A stretch of DNA of 44,157 nucleotides from Tannerella sp. (GCA_031272455.1 JAISTS010000120.1:1-44157), one strand, 5' to 3'. Counted from the first letter of the stretch, positions 17,767 through 26,193 are shown. Notes: generated by a model not told the origin, from the letters alone. Numbers and translations are program-made.

Positions 17767-18153
17767 ATGTGGTATCTTGCAGCGGGGATTATTTTGTTGG
17801 GTGCCATTGTCTGGACAGTGGAAAAGCTGACGGGCAAGCAGCGGAAAGTAGAGCCTGCAACGGCGCGGGAAATACCGGCTGAATGTTGCGGACAACACGC
17901 TGTATGCGAGCGCGACAGGTTGCTTGCTGCCTCAGGCAAAACGGTCGAGTATTACGACGACGAAGAGTTGGATGCTTTTAGCGGAATGCCTTCCGACACT
18001 TACAGCGACGAGGCGACGGAACAGTTTCGCGAGGTGCTATATACATTAAATAATAGCGACGTGGCAGGATGGCTGTGCAGTTTGCAGTTGCGAGGAATCA
18101 GCCTGCCCGACGGACTTAAAGATGAAGCAATAATGTTAATTAACGGAAAATAA
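17767..18153 (+). CDS. Small membrane protein with a CC-x2-H-x2-C motif, unknown function
   Basis: The 128-residue product starts MWYLAAGIILLGAIVW, one N-terminal membrane segment (residues 2-16), then a basic stretch and ECCGQHAVCERD with Cys40, Cys41, His44 and Cys47. The remaining 80 residues are acidic and helical (EYYDDEELDAFSGMPS), without catalytic signature. The Cys/His cluster could bind a metal ion or form disulfides; with the metal ABC permease gene starting 7 bp downstream, a metal-related role is an inference, not shown. I have the impression that similar proteins occur in other Bacteroidales but know no named function. The ATG at 17767 was chosen because it directly follows aroA; the frame is open upstream inside aroA. 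Confidence 0.75.
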   Translation: MWYLAAGIILLGAIVWTVEKLTGKQRKVEPATAREIPAECCGQHAVCERDRLLAASGKTVEYYDDEELDAFSGMPSDTYSDEATEQFREVLYTLNNSDVAGWLCSLQLRGISLPDGLKDEAIMLINGK

Positions 18154-18160
18154 GCTCGTT

Positions 18161-18988
18161 ATGGATATTTTACAATATACGTTTTTTCAGAACGCATTAA
18201 TCGGCAGCCTGCTGATTGCCGTAGCCTGCGGGATTGTCGGCACATACATCGTCGTGCGGCGTTTGGTGTTGATCAGCGGCGGCATCACTCACGCTTCGTT
18301 TGGAGGCATAGGACTGGGCTTTTATCTCGGTATCAATCCCTTTCTGACGGCTTTGGGCTTTGCTGTCGTCTCGGCTTTCGGGGTGAAATGGGTAAGCCGT
18401 TCGCAGCAGGTGCGCGAAGACTCGGCTATTGCCGCCGTGTGGTCGCTCGGTATGGCTGTAGGCGCTGTTTTTATGGTTATGACGCCCGGATATGCGCCCA
18501 ATCTGTCGTCGTATCTTTTTGGTAACATACTGACAATCACGCGAATGGATATCGTCGTTGCTGCTATTGCTGTTGCTGCGCTGTGCGTGTTTTTTGCGAT
18601 CCGTCGCAGAGAAATTGTTTATTCGGCGTTCGATCGCGATTTCGCTCTGACACAACGTATTCCGGTCAAAGTGATAGAAAATGTGATGACAGTTTTTATT
18701 GCCGTAACGATAGTGCTGTCTATCCGTCTTGCCGGTATAATGCTGTTGATGAGCCTCTTAACTGTGCCGCAGATGACCGTCAACCTTTTTACATCCGACT
18801 ACTGTAAGATTGTTGTCGGCAGCATCGTGCTTGGGTTTTTGTCCTGTCTTGGCGGTTTGTTCCTGTCGTATATATATAATATCCCGACCGGCGCATTTAT
18901 CATTATTTTGCTGCTGTTTTGTTTTATGGCGGCAAAGACTGTTTTATGGCTGAAGCGTAAAAAGATAAATAGCAGAATGTCAGTATGA
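18161..18988 (+). CDS. Metal ABC transporter permease (ZnuB/MntB family)
   Basis: This is an ABC-3 type inner-membrane permease of 275 residues and about eight membrane segments for Zn, Mn or Fe import. The N-terminus FFQNALIGSLLIAVACGIVG and the loop VVRRLVLISGGITHASFGGI (the coupling and conserved SxAxG region) are family marks; the later LRxxxLLMSLLTVPQM-type block is seen as RLAGIMLLMSLLTVPQMTVN. Neither the ATPase (ZnuC) nor the binding protein (ZnuA) is next to it, which is unusual since these three are commonly together. It sits 7 bp behind the Cys/His protein and overlaps spoIIM by 4 bp. The metal cannot be told from sequence. Confidence 0.87.
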   Translation: MDILQYTFFQNALIGSLLIAVACGIVGTYIVVRRLVLISGGITHASFGGIGLGFYLGINPFLTALGFAVVSAFGVKWVSRSQQVREDSAIAAVWSLGMAVGAVFMVMTPGYAPNLSSYLFGNILTITRMDIVVAAIAVAALCVFFAIRRREIVYSAFDRDFALTQRIPVKVIENVMTVFIAVTIVLSIRLAGIMLLMSLLTVPQMTVNLFTSDYCKIVVGSIVLGFLSCLGGLFLSYIYNIPTGAFIIILLLFCFMAAKTVLWLKRKKINSRMSV

Positions 18989-19950
18989 AAGAAGTGTTGT
19001 TCATCAGGCGTAACATCGAAAAGTGGCGGCAGTTAGAAAAAGTTGTCGAGACGGCGCATGAGCAAAACCCGTGCCGGCTGGCGGATGCATACACCGAAAT
19101 CACAACCGATCTGTCGTTTTCGCGAAGCCGCTACCCGCAATCGCGCATCACGATATACCTTAACAATCTGGCTTCGGCGCTGCATAACGTGCTGTATAAG
19201 AACCGGAAAGAGCCTAAATCACGGATTATTACTTTCTGGACGCGCGAAATCCCGCTGGCTATGTACTCTGCCCGCCGCGAACTGCTTTATTCGTTTCTGA
19301 TATTCCTGCTTTTTTCGATTATCGGCTGTGTATCAACAATATATGACGATGGCTTTGCCCGCCATATCATGGGCGACGGCTATATAGAAATGACGCTCGA
19401 CAACATTGCAAACGGCAATCCGATGGGCGTTTACGATAGCGAATCGCCCGTTTCGATGTTTATACAGATAGCGTTCAACAATATCCGAGTGTCGTTCATC
19501 ATCTTTATTTTTGGGCTGATGACCGGTTTCGGTACAGGTATATTGCTGCTGTACAACGGGATAATGATAGGCACTTTTCAGACGTTTTGTTTTATGCAGA
19601 ACATCGGGCTTGAGTCTATGCTTGCCATCTGGCTGCACGGCGCTCTCGAAATTTCGGCAATCATTATCAGCGGAGCGGCAGGCTTTGTTCTGGGCAACGG
19701 ATGGCTGTTTCCGGGTACTTATCCACGCTCTTACGCCTTTGTGCGCGGGGCGCGGCTCGGTCTGAAAATCATCGTCGGATTAGTGCCGGTTTTTCTGCTG
19801 GCAGCGTTTATCGAAAGTTTTCTGACGCGGCATACCGAAGCGCCTGATGCCCTGCGTGGCGGTTTTATAGTCATTAGCCTCGCTTTTGTGCTGTTTTATT
19901 ACGTATTTTTACCTAAACGATTATATGACAATGGTGTTTCAAAATCCTAA
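18985..19950 (+). CDS. SpoIIM (stage II sporulation protein M) family membrane protein
   Basis: This 321-residue membrane protein belongs to the SpoIIM/DUF95 family. About 95 cytosolic residues come first (KEVLFIRRNIEKWRQLEKVV), then FWTREIPLAMYSARRELLYS leads into five or six membrane segments with FNNIRVSFIIFIFGLMTGFG and LAIWLHGALEISAIIISGAA, the family core. Bacteroidetes do not sporulate; here the family goes with DUF4129 and DUF4350 genes, and its role is unknown. The ATG overlaps the metal permease stop (18985-18988), and the next gene overlaps its end by 26 bp, so the whole group is tightly cotranscribed. Confidence 0.85.
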   Translation: MKEVLFIRRNIEKWRQLEKVVETAHEQNPCRLADAYTEITTDLSFSRSRYPQSRITIYLNNLASALHNVLYKNRKEPKSRIITFWTREIPLAMYSARRELLYSFLIFLLFSIIGCVSTIYDDGFARHIMGDGYIEMTLDNIANGNPMGVYDSESPVSMFIQIAFNNIRVSFIIFIFGLMTGFGTGILLLYNGIMIGTFQTFCFMQNIGLESMLAIWLHGALEISAIIISGAAGFVLGNGWLFPGTYPRSYAFVRGARLGLKIIVGLVPVFLLAAFIESFLTRHTEAPDALRGGFIVISLAFVLFYYVFLPKRLYDNGVSKS

Positions 19951-20878
19951 AATACAGTTGTACCGAACACGCAATTTCAGCGAAAAGTTCAACGCCACAT
20001 TTGCCTATATCCGCGAAACGTGGAAAGTATATCTGCGCTATACGCTTTATCTTATTTTGCCCGTCTGCCTCGCCCAGTCGTGGGCTATGAATTCTTTTCT
20101 GCACGAATATCTCGGATCCGTTGCCAACTCCGAAATGGTGCGCAATTTTGAATTTTCCGATTTTATACTGCGCATCGTCGGCAGCTATTCTGTGCTTATA
20201 ATCTGTGCATTAGTAGGACAATGCCTGCTTTCGGCGCTGTGCTATACTCTGATGCAGCAGTACGACTTGCGCACGACACGGCTTAACGACATCACTTACA
20301 GCGATTTCAGCGATATGTTCAAGTCTAACCTCGCCAAGATGGTGCGCACAGTACTGTTTTTTATCGCTATCGGTCTTGTTATAGTCGCGCTGACAGGACT
20401 TTTTGCTGCTATCACTATGTGGTCGCTCGTCGTTACGGTTCCCTTGCTGATCGTCGCTCTGCTTGTTGTTTTTATTCCGCTAACCATCTTTCAGCCGGTA
20501 TATCTGTTTGGTAACGAGCGTTTTATTCCCTCGCTAAAAAAGTCGTTCAAATATGGATTTGCCGCTTGGGGCGAAATATTTGTCGTGCTGCTCGTGTTCG
20601 GTCTGCTGGCAAATATCATCTCGTCCGTAACGACAATGCCATGGTATCTCGTAACCGTAGTTGTCGAAGTCCTCTCGCAAACCAATTCGGAGTCGATGCT
20701 GAACACTTCGGTATGGTATCAATTCACTGTTTTTGTGCTTGGTATAATTCAGTCGTTCGGGTCTTATATCGCTATGATACTGACGATTACCGGATTAGGA
20801 TTTCAATATTTCAGCATTGCGGAGAAGAAAGAAAATATCACTTTCGACGAACAAATTCAAAATTTTGACAAGCTATGA
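19925..20878 (+). CDS. Multi-pass membrane protein of unknown function (SpoIIM-DUF4129 cluster)
   Basis: The 317-residue product starts MTMVFQNPKIQLYRTRNFSE; a cytosolic N-terminus is followed by about five or six hydrophobic segments (for example YLRYTLYLILPVCLAQSW and FFIAIGLVIVALTGLFAAIT). No catalytic motif is visible. It lies between spoIIM and DUF4129 genes, overlapping the first by 26 bp and the second by 4 bp, so it is probably part of the same envelope complex. The ATG at 19925 was chosen: an earlier in-frame ATG at 19886 lies deep in spoIIM. I do not recognise a named family. Confidence 0.8.
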   Translation: MTMVFQNPKIQLYRTRNFSEKFNATFAYIRETWKVYLRYTLYLILPVCLAQSWAMNSFLHEYLGSVANSEMVRNFEFSDFILRIVGSYSVLIICALVGQCLLSALCYTLMQQYDLRTTRLNDITYSDFSDMFKSNLAKMVRTVLFFIAIGLVIVALTGLFAAITMWSLVVTVPLLIVALLVVFIPLTIFQPVYLFGNERFIPSLKKSFKYGFAAWGEIFVVLLVFGLLANIISSVTTMPWYLVTVVVEVLSQTNSESMLNTSVWYQFTVFVLGIIQSFGSYIAMILTITGLGFQYFSIAEKKENITFDEQIQNFDKL

Positions 20879-21516
20879 CCTTCGCAGCCGCCACTGACAC
20901 AATAGCATATAATACGGCTAAAATTGCTGAATATCAGTCTGATAAGCGTTTCGATTACGCTCCGGAACTTGAGTTTCAGGGCGACAGTATTCTGGATTAT
21001 ATCAACAGATTGATAAACAGTCTTTTAAATAAGCTGTTCGGGATGACGGACGAAAGCGCCGGCTATTGGGTGATGATTGGCATTTTTGTGGCTGCGGCAA
21101 TTCTAATAGTCTATTTTATCTATCGCAAACGACCCGAAATTTTTGTCCGCGACCGTAAACGACCTCTTGAATATGCTGTAGAAGAGGAAAATATCTACGA
21201 AATCGATTTTGAAAGTGAACTGGATACGGCGCTTGCCACCGCTAATTATCGGCAGGCGGTCAGGATTATTTACTTGCAGGCGCTGCGTTTTGCTGCCGAC
21301 CGTAAATGGATTGACTGGCAAATATTTAAGACGCCGACGGAATACACTTACGAATTTCGTCCGGCACAGTTGAAAGCCATATTTCGCAGTATGACAAACA
21401 GCTTTCTGCAAGTGCGTTATGGCAATTTCAGGGCGACAAACGAACTTGTGGCGGCTATGATTCAGATGCGCGACGAATTAATGAAAGGAGGCGGCGATGA
21501 AACGCAGAACATCTGA
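20875..21516 (+). CDS. DUF4129 domain-containing membrane protein
   Basis: This is a 213-residue protein with a short extracytoplasmic N-terminal part (about 1-62), one membrane segment (YWVMIGIFVAAAILIVYFIY, 63-82) and a cytosolic helical domain. The C-terminal half matches my recall of DUF4129: LATANYRQAVRIIYLQALRF, WQIFKTPTEYTYEF and a final NELVAAMIQMRDEL. Members are usually encoded beside MoxR AAA+ ATPases and DUF58 proteins; none is present here. Start ATG overlaps the previous stop by 4 bp. Molecular function is not known. Confidence 0.78.
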   Translation: MTFAAATDTIAYNTAKIAEYQSDKRFDYAPELEFQGDSILDYINRLINSLLNKLFGMTDESAGYWVMIGIFVAAAILIVYFIYRKRPEIFVRDRKRPLEYAVEEENIYEIDFESELDTALATANYRQAVRIIYLQALRFAADRKWIDWQIFKTPTEYTYEFRPAQLKAIFRSMTNSFLQVRYGNFRATNELVAAMIQMRDELMKGGGDETQNI

Positions 21517-22792
21517 AATCTATTTCATTTCGCTGGCGCTGATTATGATACTTCTCTTTGTGTATCAATACAATAAACCCAAACCGTTCAACTGGACTGA
21601 AACCTATTACGGGCGTAGCGACCAGCCTTTCGGAATGTCTGTTTTCGATGATGTAGCCGCCTCGTCTCTTGCCGATTACAGCGTTGAAAATCATACGTTT
21701 TACGAAATGTTGCACGATTCGACTCGCGCTGTCGGCAAATCATATCTCGTAACGGAATATTCTTTAAACAGTATGACAGGCGTTGACCCGATATTGACTA
21801 TGCTCGAACGTGGCGACAGGATTATGCTGTGTCTCAGGGGTTTCCCGTATGATTTGTGCGACAGCCTGCATTTTTATACCCGCTTCGATGACTATTATGA
21901 TTTCTCGCAGATAATTCGCGCACGGCGCCAATATGAGCGCGATAGCATATTCTTTGGAGTGGATTCGCTGGCGCCGGAGCAGGTTTATTCCGTCTATCCG
22001 CAAATGCACCCGGCAGTGCTGACCGAAGGCGCGCCAAGCAGTTATTACGACGAGGATACGGCAGAAGTCAAACGGCATTTCCGGTGCGATTCGGTTGAAA
22101 TTCTCGTTCGCGACAATCAATGTCAAGCCTTGGTAATCAGGATGTTTACAGGCAAGGGCGAACTTTTTCTCGTTACTACTCCGCTGATGTTCACCAACTT
22201 GGGAATGCTCGACAGCGCTAATGCCGAGTACGCTTTCAGGCTGATGTCGTACCTGTCCGACCGTCCCGTTATCCGGCTTGAAGGCTACAATCGCTATGTT
22301 CAAAATGCTGAACGGGGTGCCTCGCCGTTGAGTTTTGTGCTGTCGGAGCCTTCGCTTCGCGCTGCGCTCTATCTTTCGCTTGCCGCTATCCTGCTGTTTA
22401 TGATTTTCACAGCCCGCCGCCGACAGCGCGTTATTCCCGTTACCGAACCTCCTGCCAACGAAACGCTGCGTTTCATCAAGCTGATTTCGGGACTGTATCT
22501 GCGAAAAAAAGACTTCGCCGACCTGCTGACAAAAAAATATGCCTATTTCACAGCCGAAGTGAAGCGGCTGACAGGCATCGAACTTCCGCTAAAGCCGGAT
22601 GCCAATGACGAAACGAACAATTCTTCTTGGCTCAGTCTGGCACAACGGCTCGGCTGCGACTATGCTGATATTCGACAGTCAATCAGCAAGATAGCCCCTC
22701 TGCTCGAAGATAACGTCATCGTTAACGAAAAAGAATTTACGTACGCAGCCGACATAATCAATAAATTTTTCATACTTTTGTATCAAAAATAG
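21497..22792 (+). CDS. DUF4350 domain-containing membrane protein
   Basis: The 431-residue protein starts with an N-terminal membrane anchor (IYFISLALIMILLFVYQYNK), then an extracytoplasmic domain of about 260 residues resembling DUF4350 (FNWTETYYGRSDQPFGMSVF, LFLVTTPLMFTNLGMLDSAN), a second membrane segment (AALYLSLAAILLFMIF, about 289-304) and a cytosolic tail with helical repeats. The domain is thought to be related to glutamine amidotransferase-like folds, but no catalytic Cys triad is obvious. It overlaps the DUF4129 gene by 20 bp. Function unknown; in other genomes this family clusters with MoxR/DUF58 systems. Confidence 0.75.
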   Translation: MKRRTSEIYFISLALIMILLFVYQYNKPKPFNWTETYYGRSDQPFGMSVFDDVAASSLADYSVENHTFYEMLHDSTRAVGKSYLVTEYSLNSMTGVDPILTMLERGDRIMLCLRGFPYDLCDSLHFYTRFDDYYDFSQIIRARRQYERDSIFFGVDSLAPEQVYSVYPQMHPAVLTEGAPSSYYDEDTAEVKRHFRCDSVEILVRDNQCQALVIRMFTGKGELFLVTTPLMFTNLGMLDSANAEYAFRLMSYLSDRPVIRLEGYNRYVQNAERGASPLSFVLSEPSLRAALYLSLAAILLFMIFTARRRQRVIPVTEPPANETLRFIKLISGLYLRKKDFADLLTKKYAYFTAEVKRLTGIELPLKPDANDETNNSSWLSLAQRLGCDYADIRQSISKIAPLLEDNVIVNEKEFTYAADIINKFFILLYQK

Positions 22793-22799
22793 TTAGACA

Positions 22800-24152
22800 A
22801 TGAAACGAACAACCCTAACCTTTTGCTTCGCCATCCTTGCGTTTTCTGCAGGAGCACAAACGATTATGAATCGCGACGCCGCTATATCCGATGCCGTGGC
22901 GGCTATCTCGTCCGCCAATCAGCGGCAATTGATTGAAGAACTTGTCGGTTTTCATAACCGTAACAATTTGAGCAGTATGACCGACCCCGCCAAAGGCATA
23001 GGCGCAGCAGCCGATTATCTCTACCGCAAAGCCCTGTCGTATGCGCCGGAGTCGGGCGGCAGACTGAGCGTCGAAAAAGTGTATTACACCGTCGGCGACA
23101 AATCGCGTCTCGGTCGCGAAGTTACGCTCTGCAATGTCGTCGCCACGATAAAAGGCGTTGACCCGACTGACAGCCGCGTCATCGCAGCGCTTGCGCATTA
23201 CGACAGCCGCGCCGGCGACAACACCGACTCCATAAGCTATGCCCCCGGCGCCAACGACGACGGCAGCGGTGTAGCCTGTCTGATGGAAATGGTGCGCCTG
23301 CTCTCGCGAATGAACCTGCCTGCCACCGTGCAGTTGATGTTTATGTCGGGCGAAGAACACGGCTCTTACGGCGCTGTGCATCAAGCCGGTATAGCTAAAA
23401 AAACGGGTCAAAACCTGATAGCCGTCCTTAATAACGATATGATTGGCAATTCCAATGCCAGCGAAACCGACACGCAGACCAATACCGTAGTGCGAGTTTT
23501 TTCCGAAAACATCCCGGCTGTCGAGAACGACTCTGCGCGCCGCGTCCGAGTGTTTAATTCCGCCGAGAATGACAGCCCGTCGCGGCAGCTGGCACGTTAT
23601 ATCAAGGAAACGGGCGAACGCTATGTTGACAATATGCTCGTCAAGATGATCTACCGTAACGACCGCTTCGGACGTGGAGGCGACCATACACCCTTCAGCC
23701 AGCAGGGATACGCCGCCGTCCGTATGTGCGAAGTGAACGAAAACTACGACCGTACGCATCAGGATATACGCGAAGAAAACGGCATCAAATATGGCGACGA
23801 GATATGGGCTATCAATTTCGAGTATGTGCGCAAAAACACCGGCGTCAACCTCGCCTCGATAGCCAATCTTGCTATGGCGCCTGCCGCTCCGGAAAATGTG
23901 AAACTCATCACTTCGGGACTGACTAATTATGTCAATATCACTTGGCAACCGCCGTCAGTCGGCAAGCGACCGAGCGCCTACTACGTGCTCGTCCGCGAGA
24001 CCGACCAGTCGCAGTGGCAGCAGAAAATCCTTGTCCGCGACACGAAAGCTCGGCTTCCGTTCAGTAAAGACAACTATTTCTTCGCCGTCCAGAGTGTCGA
24101 TGACGAGGGACACGAAAGCCTCGCCGCCTTCGCCTACGGCAGTAACAGATAA
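22800..24152 (+). CDS. M28 family zinc peptidase with C-terminal fibronectin III-like domain
   Basis: This is a secreted aminopeptidase-like enzyme of 450 residues. A Sec signal peptide (KRTTLTFCFAILAFSAGAQ) leads into an M28 core whose two-zinc ligands are all visible: His133 (LAHYDSR), Asp153 (GANDDGSG), Glu185/Glu186 (SGEEHGS), Asp213 (NNDMIGN) and His296 (GGDHTPFSQQG). From about residue 362 (APENVKLITSGLTNYVNITW) a fibronectin type III-like domain follows. There is no T9SS C-terminal signal. It begins 7 bp after the DUF4350 gene, so it is the likely seventh gene from aroA on. Substrate is unknown; N-terminal peptide trimming in the periplasm or at the surface is the family expectation. 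Confidence 0.88.
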   Translation: MKRTTLTFCFAILAFSAGAQTIMNRDAAISDAVAAISSANQRQLIEELVGFHNRNNLSSMTDPAKGIGAAADYLYRKALSYAPESGGRLSVEKVYYTVGDKSRLGREVTLCNVVATIKGVDPTDSRVIAALAHYDSRAGDNTDSISYAPGANDDGSGVACLMEMVRLLSRMNLPATVQLMFMSGEEHGSYGAVHQAGIAKKTGQNLIAVLNNDMIGNSNASETDTQTNTVVRVFSENIPAVENDSARRVRVFNSAENDSPSRQLARYIKETGERYVDNMLVKMIYRNDRFGRGGDHTPFSQQGYAAVRMCEVNENYDRTHQDIREENGIKYGDEIWAINFEYVRKNTGVNLASIANLAMAPAAPENVKLITSGLTNYVNITWQPPSVGKRPSAYYVLVRETDQSQWQQKILVRDTKARLPFSKDNYFFAVQSVDDEGHESLAAFAYGSNR

Positions 24153-24161
24153 ATTAACGAA

Positions 24162-24527
24162 ATGAAAGTACAACAAAAATACTACGACGAAATTTTTGAT
24201 TTCAAAGGGCAGTGGGATATACCGTCCAAATGCGGACTGAAGATCGTGCGTAACGACGATCGCACCTGCGTCATCGTTACGGAACTCTATCAGGATAACC
24301 CCGGCACGTCGGTAACCTACTCCGGTCGTGCATTGATGGAACAGATCTGCGCCGCGAAGGGACTGAAGCCCTCCGAGATAACCTATATCGAATGTAATCC
24401 CGACACCAATTCCAAACTATCCTTCTACGACGAAGAGTTTTTTGAAGTAACCTTCGACGGCACACAGCCGCCCAAGTACCGCAAACTGACGGAAGGCGAA
24501 GTGAGGGAAATTATCAGTAATGAGTAG
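24162..24527 (+). CDS. Small conserved-looking protein of unknown function
   Basis: The 121-residue product is soluble and acidic, without signal peptide, membrane segment or cysteine cluster. It starts MKVQQKYYDEIFDFKGQWDI and continues with mixed alpha/beta-like sequence (RTCVIVTELYQDNPGTSVTY, ITYIECNPDTNSKL). It reads like a conserved hypothetical protein of Bacteroidales; I know no function. It starts 9 bp after the M28 peptidase and ends 22 bp before the PaaK-like ligase, so it is very likely cotranscribed with both. The ATG at 24162 is the only reasonable start. Confidence 0.75.
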   Translation: MKVQQKYYDEIFDFKGQWDIPSKCGLKIVRNDDRTCVIVTELYQDNPGTSVTYSGRALMEQICAAKGLKPSEITYIECNPDTNSKLSFYDEEFFEVTFDGTQPPKYRKLTEGEVREIISNE

Positions 24528-24549
24528 TCAGTAGATAGCAGTTAGAAGT

Positions 24550-25872
24550 ATGATGTCCGAAATAGAATTTTGCCCGCTGCCTGAAATCAAGCGCTTTCAG
24601 GAAGAAAAACTGAAAGATACACTGTCGTACCTGAAGCTGTACTCCCCCTTTTATCAAAAAATGTTTGAACGGGTACGGATAAACATCGACCATATCCGCC
24701 ATATCGAAGACCTGCAAGCCTTGCCCTTCACCACAAAGCAAGATCTCCAGCTCTGCAACGAAGAATTTCTGTGCGTGCCGCGCGAAAAGATTATCGACTA
24801 CATAACTACGTCGGGCACACTCGGCGATCCTGTTACGTTTGCCATGACCGACGCCGACCTCGACCGGCTTGCCTACAACGAGAAGATCTCGTTTGCCTGC
24901 GCAGGCGTCAGACCGTCCGACGTCGTACAGTTGATGACAACCATCGACAAACGTTTCATGGCGGGGCTTGCCTACTTCCTCGGACTGCGGGCGCTGGGAG
25001 CAGGTATTATCCGCGTCGGCAACGGCATACCCGAACTCCAGTGGGATACTATCAGCCGCGTACGCCCCAATGTGATTATGTGCGTACCCTCGTTCATCCT
25101 CCGTATCATACAGTATGCCGAAGAGCACGACATAGATTACCGTCGGTCGAGTATAAAGAAGGTCGTCTGCATAGGAGAGAACCTCCGCGAACAGGATTTC
25201 TCGCTCAACCTGCTTGGACGGCGCATCCGCGAGAAGTGGGATGTCGCCCTACATTCGACCTACGCCTCGACGGAGATGGCAACCACCTTCGCCGAGTGCG
25301 AATATGGCTGCGGAGGGCATCACCATCCCGAACTCATCATCTGCGAAGTTGTTGACGAACAGGGACGCATCGTTCCCGAAGGCGACGTCGGCGAACTCGT
25401 CGTAACCACACTCGGCGTCGAAGGCATGCCGCTCCTCAGATTCAAGACCGGCGACCTTGTCAGCTTCCATAACGAACCGTGCAAATGCGGCAGATGCTCG
25501 ATGCGCGTCGGACCCGTCGTTGGGCGAGCCAATCACCTGATCAAATATAAAGGGACGACGCTCTACCCACCCGCCATCTACGATGTGCTCGACAATACCC
25601 CCTGGGTCGAAAACTATGTCGTCGAAGTCAGCCTCAATGATACCGGCAACGATGATGTAACAGTCAAAGTGGGAGTTAGACAGGAGATTTCAGACTTAAG
25701 ACAGAAGACAAATATGATGTCGAGCAAAATCAAAGAGCTGAAAGACCGCTTCCGCGCCCGCATCCGCGTAGCACCCGACATCGAAATCTGCCCCGCCGAC
25801 CAAATCCGGCGCATCAACTTCCCCGATATAAGCCGTAAACCGGTTAAGTTTATCGACCGGCGCAGGTCCTAA
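24550..25872 (+). CDS. Phenylacetate--CoA ligase (PaaK) family AMP-forming ligase
   Basis: This 440-residue ANL-superfamily enzyme would activate an aryl or other organic acid with ATP and join it to CoA. Visible features are the P-loop YITTSGTLGDPVTF, the adenylate motif ALHSTYASTEMATTF (A5-like), RFKTGDLVSF (A7-like) with ribose-binding Asp, and a C-terminal domain ending DISRKPVKFIDRR with a candidate catalytic lysine. Cysteines in CEYGCGGHHHPE and CKCGRC may hold a structural zinc, as in the PaaK family. No phenylacetate-degradation genes (paaABCDE and so on) are nearby; in gut Bacteroidales such ligases probably serve aryl-acid activation from amino-acid fermentation, which is inference. 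Two adjacent ATGs (24550, 24553) are possible starts. Confidence 0.87.
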   Translation: MMSEIEFCPLPEIKRFQEEKLKDTLSYLKLYSPFYQKMFERVRINIDHIRHIEDLQALPFTTKQDLQLCNEEFLCVPREKIIDYITTSGTLGDPVTFAMTDADLDRLAYNEKISFACAGVRPSDVVQLMTTIDKRFMAGLAYFLGLRALGAGIIRVGNGIPELQWDTISRVRPNVIMCVPSFILRIIQYAEEHDIDYRRSSIKKVVCIGENLREQDFSLNLLGRRIREKWDVALHSTYASTEMATTFAECEYGCGGHHHPELIICEVVDEQGRIVPEGDVGELVVTTLGVEGMPLLRFKTGDLVSFHNEPCKCGRCSMRVGPVVGRANHLIKYKGTTLYPPAIYDVLDNTPWVENYVVEVSLNDTGNDDVTVKVGVRQEISDLRQKTNMMSSKIKELKDRFRARIRVAPDIEICPADQIRRINFPDISRKPVKFIDRRRS

Positions 25873-25904
25873 TGTAAAAAAAGGCGAAAGTTTTACGCGA
25901 TTTA

Positions 25905-25937
25905 TTTGTGCAGACTGAAAACAAATCATTATCTTTG
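25905..25937 (+). promoter_or_regulatory. Promoter for the toxin-antitoxin pair (Bacteroidetes type)
   Basis: TTTG at 25905-25908 and TATCTTTG at 25930-25937 are 21 bp apart. The antitoxin ATG follows at 25966. The pair therefore does not depend on the upstream ligase transcript. Confidence 0.65.
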
Positions 25938-25965
25938 TGTTTGAATTTTTCTAAAATTGACGAAT

Positions 25966-26193
25966 ATGGTTTATAAATTTACTACTCAAGTTTCTGATAC
26001 AGGGGTGCTTACGTTGCCCTTTATGTATGAGTTTCTCAACCAACCGGTCGAGGTAATCGTACAGCCGATTGGCAAGTACAGGCATCGCAATATCGAAGAA
26101 CGACTGTCTGATTTCCGTTCCCAATATGGAAATACGTTTGAGGCATCCGAAGAAATAGACTGGGGCAAACCAATCGGTGAAGAAGTATGGTAA
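25966..26193 (+). CDS. Antitoxin of a MazEF-like pair
   Basis: This 75-residue protein starts MVYKFTTQVSDTGVLTLPF. The N-terminal part resembles the beta-rich swapped-hairpin start of AbrB/DUF2281-type antitoxins; the C-terminus is acidic and ends EEIDWGKPIGEEVW, a likely toxin-binding tail. It overlaps the toxin gene by 7 bp, typical for such pairs. By family logic it would neutralise the toxin and repress its own promoter at 25905-25937. The ATG at 25966 is preferred over the upstream TTG at 25957. Classification rests on context and weak motif similarity. Confidence 0.72.
   Translation: MVYKFTTQVSDTGVLTLPFMYEFLNQPVEVIVQPIGKYRHRNIEERLSDFRSQYGNTFEASEEIDWGKPIGEEVW

Noticed and set aside
22815-23948. 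Long open frame (377 codons) on the minus strand opposite the M28 peptidase gene
   Set aside because: The plus-strand peptidase has all zinc ligands and a signal peptide; the opposite frame has no recognisable motif and fits the usual shadow effect of codon bias.
24520-24550. Short AGTAGTCAGTAGATAGCAGT-like stretch as a dispersed repeat
   Set aside because: It occurs only once in the window, so a repeat family cannot be supported here.
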